Shown: one piece after another, positions 61,734 to 64,000 of the stretch
How positions within the stretch are numbered: position 1 is the first letter of the stretch
Layout of the letters: each line of letters begins with the position of its first letter
NCBI RefSeq assembly: GCF_029227915.1
Contig: NC_079883.1
Location: forward strand, 17,238,001-17,302,000
Length of the DNA: 64,000 nucleotides
DNA from: Hydractinia symbiolongicarpus
Taxonomy: Eukaryota > Cnidaria > Hydrozoa > Anthoathecata > Hydractiniidae
Direction: 5' to 3'
Translations under genes and position numbers: made by a program
The notes under the pieces: model-generated
Told to the model about the DNA's origin: nothing
What the model saw: the letters and a program-made list of their open reading frames with translations, nothing else
The model's database searches: none

Positions 61734-64000
61734 TAAGGCCTTTATTAGGCTGCAAGAGGCCATATTGCAGTCGTTAGACGCATGTACTCGTAGTTAACGG
61801 TGTTATAACGCCATGGCGCAATGAAAAACGTCTTGGGACGTCGTAGTCCATTGAGAGAGGAAGGATTAGACCAATGGTAACCTGCGCAGGCACATGGAAC
61901 AACGTGATTTATGTATACGGACTTTATTAGGCAGCAAAAGGCCATATTACAGCCTTTAGGGGCCAGTACACGTGTTTGACGGTGTTGTAAAGCCGCGGCG
62001 ATATGGAAAACAACTTGGGACGTCGTAGTCCTTTGAGAGTGAAAGGATAAGACCAATGATAACCTGCGCAGGCACGTGGAACCACGTGATATACGTGTTA
62101 GGCTTTTGTTAGGGTACAAGAGGCTATATTACAGCCCTTAGGGTCCTGTAGCTGTAATTGACGGCGTTATAACGCCATGACACAATGGTAAACAACTTGG
62201 GACGTCGTAGTCCATTGAGAGTGGAAGGATTAGACACATAGTAACCTGTGCAGGCACTTGGAACAACGTGATTTATGTATACGGACTTTATTAGGCCGCA
62301 AAAGGCCGTATTACAGCCTTTAGGAGCCTGTACACGTGGTTGACGGTGTTGTAAAGCCGTGGCACTATGGAAAACAACTTGGACTAGTCCGATCGTAACT
62401 TGCGCAGGCACGTGGATCTACGTGATTCATGTGTACGGCCTCTATTAGGCAGCAAAAGGCCATGCCTTTAGAGGCCTGTACACGTGGCTGACTGTGTTAT
62501 AAACCCGTGGCGCATTGGAAAACCACTTGGGACGTCGTAGTCCCTTGAGAGTGGAAGGATTACACAAATGCTAACCTGTGCAGGCACGTGCAACCACGTG
62601 ATATACGTGTAGGGCCTTTATTAGGCTGCAAGAGGCCATATTGCAGTCGTTAGAGGCATGTACTCGTAGTTAACGGTGTTATAACGCCATGGCGCAATGG
62701 AAAACGACTCGGGATGCGTAGTCCATTGAGAGTGGAAGGATTAGACCAATGGTAACCTGCGCAGGCACGTGGAGCAACGTGATTTATGTGTACGGACTTT
62801 ATTAGGCCGCAAAAGGCCATATTACAGCCTTTAGTGGCCTGTACACGTGGTTGACGGTGTTGTAAAGCCGTGGCGCTATGGAAAACAACTTGGGACATCG
62901 TAGTCCATTGAGAGTGGAAGGATAAGACCAATGATAACCTGCGCAGGCACGTGCAACCACGTGATATACGTGTAAGGCCTTTATTAGGGTACAAGAGGCT
63001 ATATTACAGATCTTAGGGGCCTGTACACGTGACTGACGCTGTTATAAAGTCATGGCGCAATGGAAAACCACTTGGGACGTCGTAGTCCATTGAGAGTGGA
63101 AGGATTGGACCGTTGGTAACCTGCGCAGGCACGTGGAACAACGTGATTTATGTATACGGACTTTAATTGGCCGCAAAAGAAAATATTACAGCCTTTAGGG
63201 GCCAGGACACGTGTTTGACAGTGTTGTAAAGCCGTGGCGATATGGAAAACAACTTGGGACGTCGTAGTCCTTTGAGAGTGGAAGGATAAGACCAATGATA
63301 ACCTGCGCAGGCACGTGCAACTACGTGATATACGTGTAAGGCCTTTATTAGGGTACAAGAGGATATATTACAGACCTTAGGGGCCTGTACACGTGTTTGA
63401 CGGTGTTGTAAAGCCGTGGCGATATGGAAAACAACTTGGGACGTCGTAGTCTATTGAGAGTGGAAGAATTAGACCAATAGTATCCTGTGCAGGCACGTGG
63501 AACAACGCGAATTGGGTTTACCGCCTTTATTAGGCTGCAAAAGGTTATATTACAGCCTTTAGAGACCTGTACACGTGGTTGACGGTGTTGTAAAGCTGTG
63601 GCGCAATTGCAAACAACTTGGGACGTCGTAGTGCATTGAGAGTACATGGACTAGTCCGATCGTAACTTGCGCAGGCACGTGAATCTACGTGATTCATATG
63701 TACGGCCTCTATTAGGCAGCAAAAGGCCATGCCTTTAGAGGCCTGTACACGTGGCTGCCTGTGTTATAAAGCCGTGGCGCATTGGAAAATCACTTGGGAC
63801 GTCGTAGTCCGTTGAGAGTGGAAGGAGTACACCAATGCTAACCTGTGCAGGCGCGTGCAACCACGTGATATATGTGTAAGGCCTTTATTAGGCTGCAAGA
63901 GGCCATATTGCAGTCGTTAGAGGCATGTACTTGTAGTTAATGGTGTTGTAAAGCAGTGGCGCTATGGAAAACAACTTGGGACATCGTAGTCCATTGAGAG
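61734..64000 (+). repeat. HOR domain C, third partial copy, continuing past the window
   Basis: The start matches 53.1-53.6 kb (offset 8637 = 7364+1273). It then has the third occurrence of the 28-bp deletion monomer (about 62380). From 62650 it repeats 60501 onward with offset 2149 bp. The array is still running at the last base. Confidence 0.82.

Larger units (their letters stand above)
2613..64000 (+). repeat. Satellite DNA array, monomer about 182 bp, truncated by window end
   Basis: From AAAGGTCATATTACAGCC at 2613 onward the window is entirely head-to-tail copies of one monomer in one orientation, about 337 copies. Landmarks in order: ATATTACAGCCTTTAGGGGCC; TACACGTGGTTGACGGTGTT; ATAAAGCCGTGGCGCAATGG; AACTTGGGACGTCGTAGTCC; GAGAGTGGAAGGATTAGACC; AACCTGCGCAGGCACGTG; a variable cassette; GGCCTTTATTAGGCTGCAA. 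Spacing between equivalent landmarks is repeatedly exactly 182 bp (for example 12252, 12434, 12616 and 51128, 51310, 51492). Monomers are arranged in higher-order repeats. No inversion, transposon insertion or gene interrupts the array. Short minus-strand frames of 61-157 codons come from the repeat and rotate frame each monomer (182 = 3x60+2). The family is not one I recognise by name. Confidence 0.98.

Noticed and set aside
2982-63730. More than a hundred minus-strand ORFs of 61-157 codons encoding similar peptides
   Set aside because: They repeat with the satellite, rotate through frames because 182 is not divisible by three, overlap one another in different frames and lengthen only where small deletions restore frame. 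No plausible protein family or start context is seen.
2613-64000. CRISPR-like repeat array
   Set aside because: There are no unique spacers. The whole 182-bp monomer repeats and the period is far too long.
2613-64000. CENP-B box in the monomer
   Set aside because: I looked for the core spacing TTCG, four bases, A, two bases, CGGG on both strands of the common monomer types and did not find it. TTCG occurrences (ACTTCGTAG, ATTCGGAC) lack the rest.
2613-64000. Telomere-like TTAGGG hexamers (TTTATTAGGGTAC)
   Set aside because: They occur at most once per monomer as a variant of TTAGGC and never in tandem.

Overview
The window is eukaryotic, non-coding, repeat-dominated DNA: the edge of a very large satellite array. 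No tRNA, rRNA or intact protein gene is supported. The taxon cannot be fixed. A degraded Pif1/Helitron-type helicase fragment in the flank and a short tail-like motif near 2440 weakly suggest an invertebrate, perhaps a cnidarian. That is recollection, not proof.

Left flank (1-2612): a TA microsatellite, a compact GC-rich stem-loop (111-136), a degenerate helicase-like coding fragment (about 396-587), then a stretch saturated with GACGTC palindromes. That stretch has an aperiodic block (620-835), an AT-rich interior with nothing recognisable, and an exact 60-bp tandem repeat (2041-2340). The two GACGTC blocks share words in inverted orientation and the helicase reading frame stops resembling its family just before the first. 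I therefore suspect a non-autonomous transposon of about 1.8 kb inserted into an older element.

Satellite array (about 2613 to the window end, continuing beyond it): head-to-tail copies of a monomer of about 182 bp, roughly 337 copies. Each monomer carries CACGTG sites, a CCTGCGCAGG palindrome and usually GACGTC. Monomers differ in blocks, chiefly a variable cassette after the CCTGCGCAGG palindrome. They are organised into nested higher-order repeats (HORs) whose periods are near-integer multiples of 182: 1455 (8-mer), 2177 (12-mer), 2541 (14-mer), 4718 (12+14), 3442 (19-mer), 1986 (11-mer), 4899 (27-mer), 547 (3-mer), 729 (4-mer), 1448, 1273, 2149, 2321, 3769 and 7364 bp.

Layout of the array: 2.6-8.0 kb irregular edge monomers; 8.0-10.9 kb a nearly perfect 8-mer tandem duplication; 10.9-12.25 kb mixed monomers; 12.25-26.07 kb HOR domain A (13-, 12-, 12-, 14-, 12-, 14-mer); 26.07-29.6 kb a return of the sequence types seen before domain A; 29.6-33.6 kb short duplications; 33.6-49.4 kb HOR domain B (19-, 11-, 27-, 3- and 4-mer duplications); 49.4-51.2 kb a disordered zone with a truncated monomer; 51.2-64 kb HOR domain C.

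The many small minus-strand ORFs are satellite translations that rotate frame because 182 is not divisible by three. I do not call them genes. The most informative observations are the reconstructible unequal-exchange events: a chimeric monomer that converts a 14-mer into a 12-mer through an 11-bp identity tract, the 4718-bp super-duplication, and deletion-marked monomers that act as tracers of duplication history. A centromeric or pericentromeric location is plausible but is inference.
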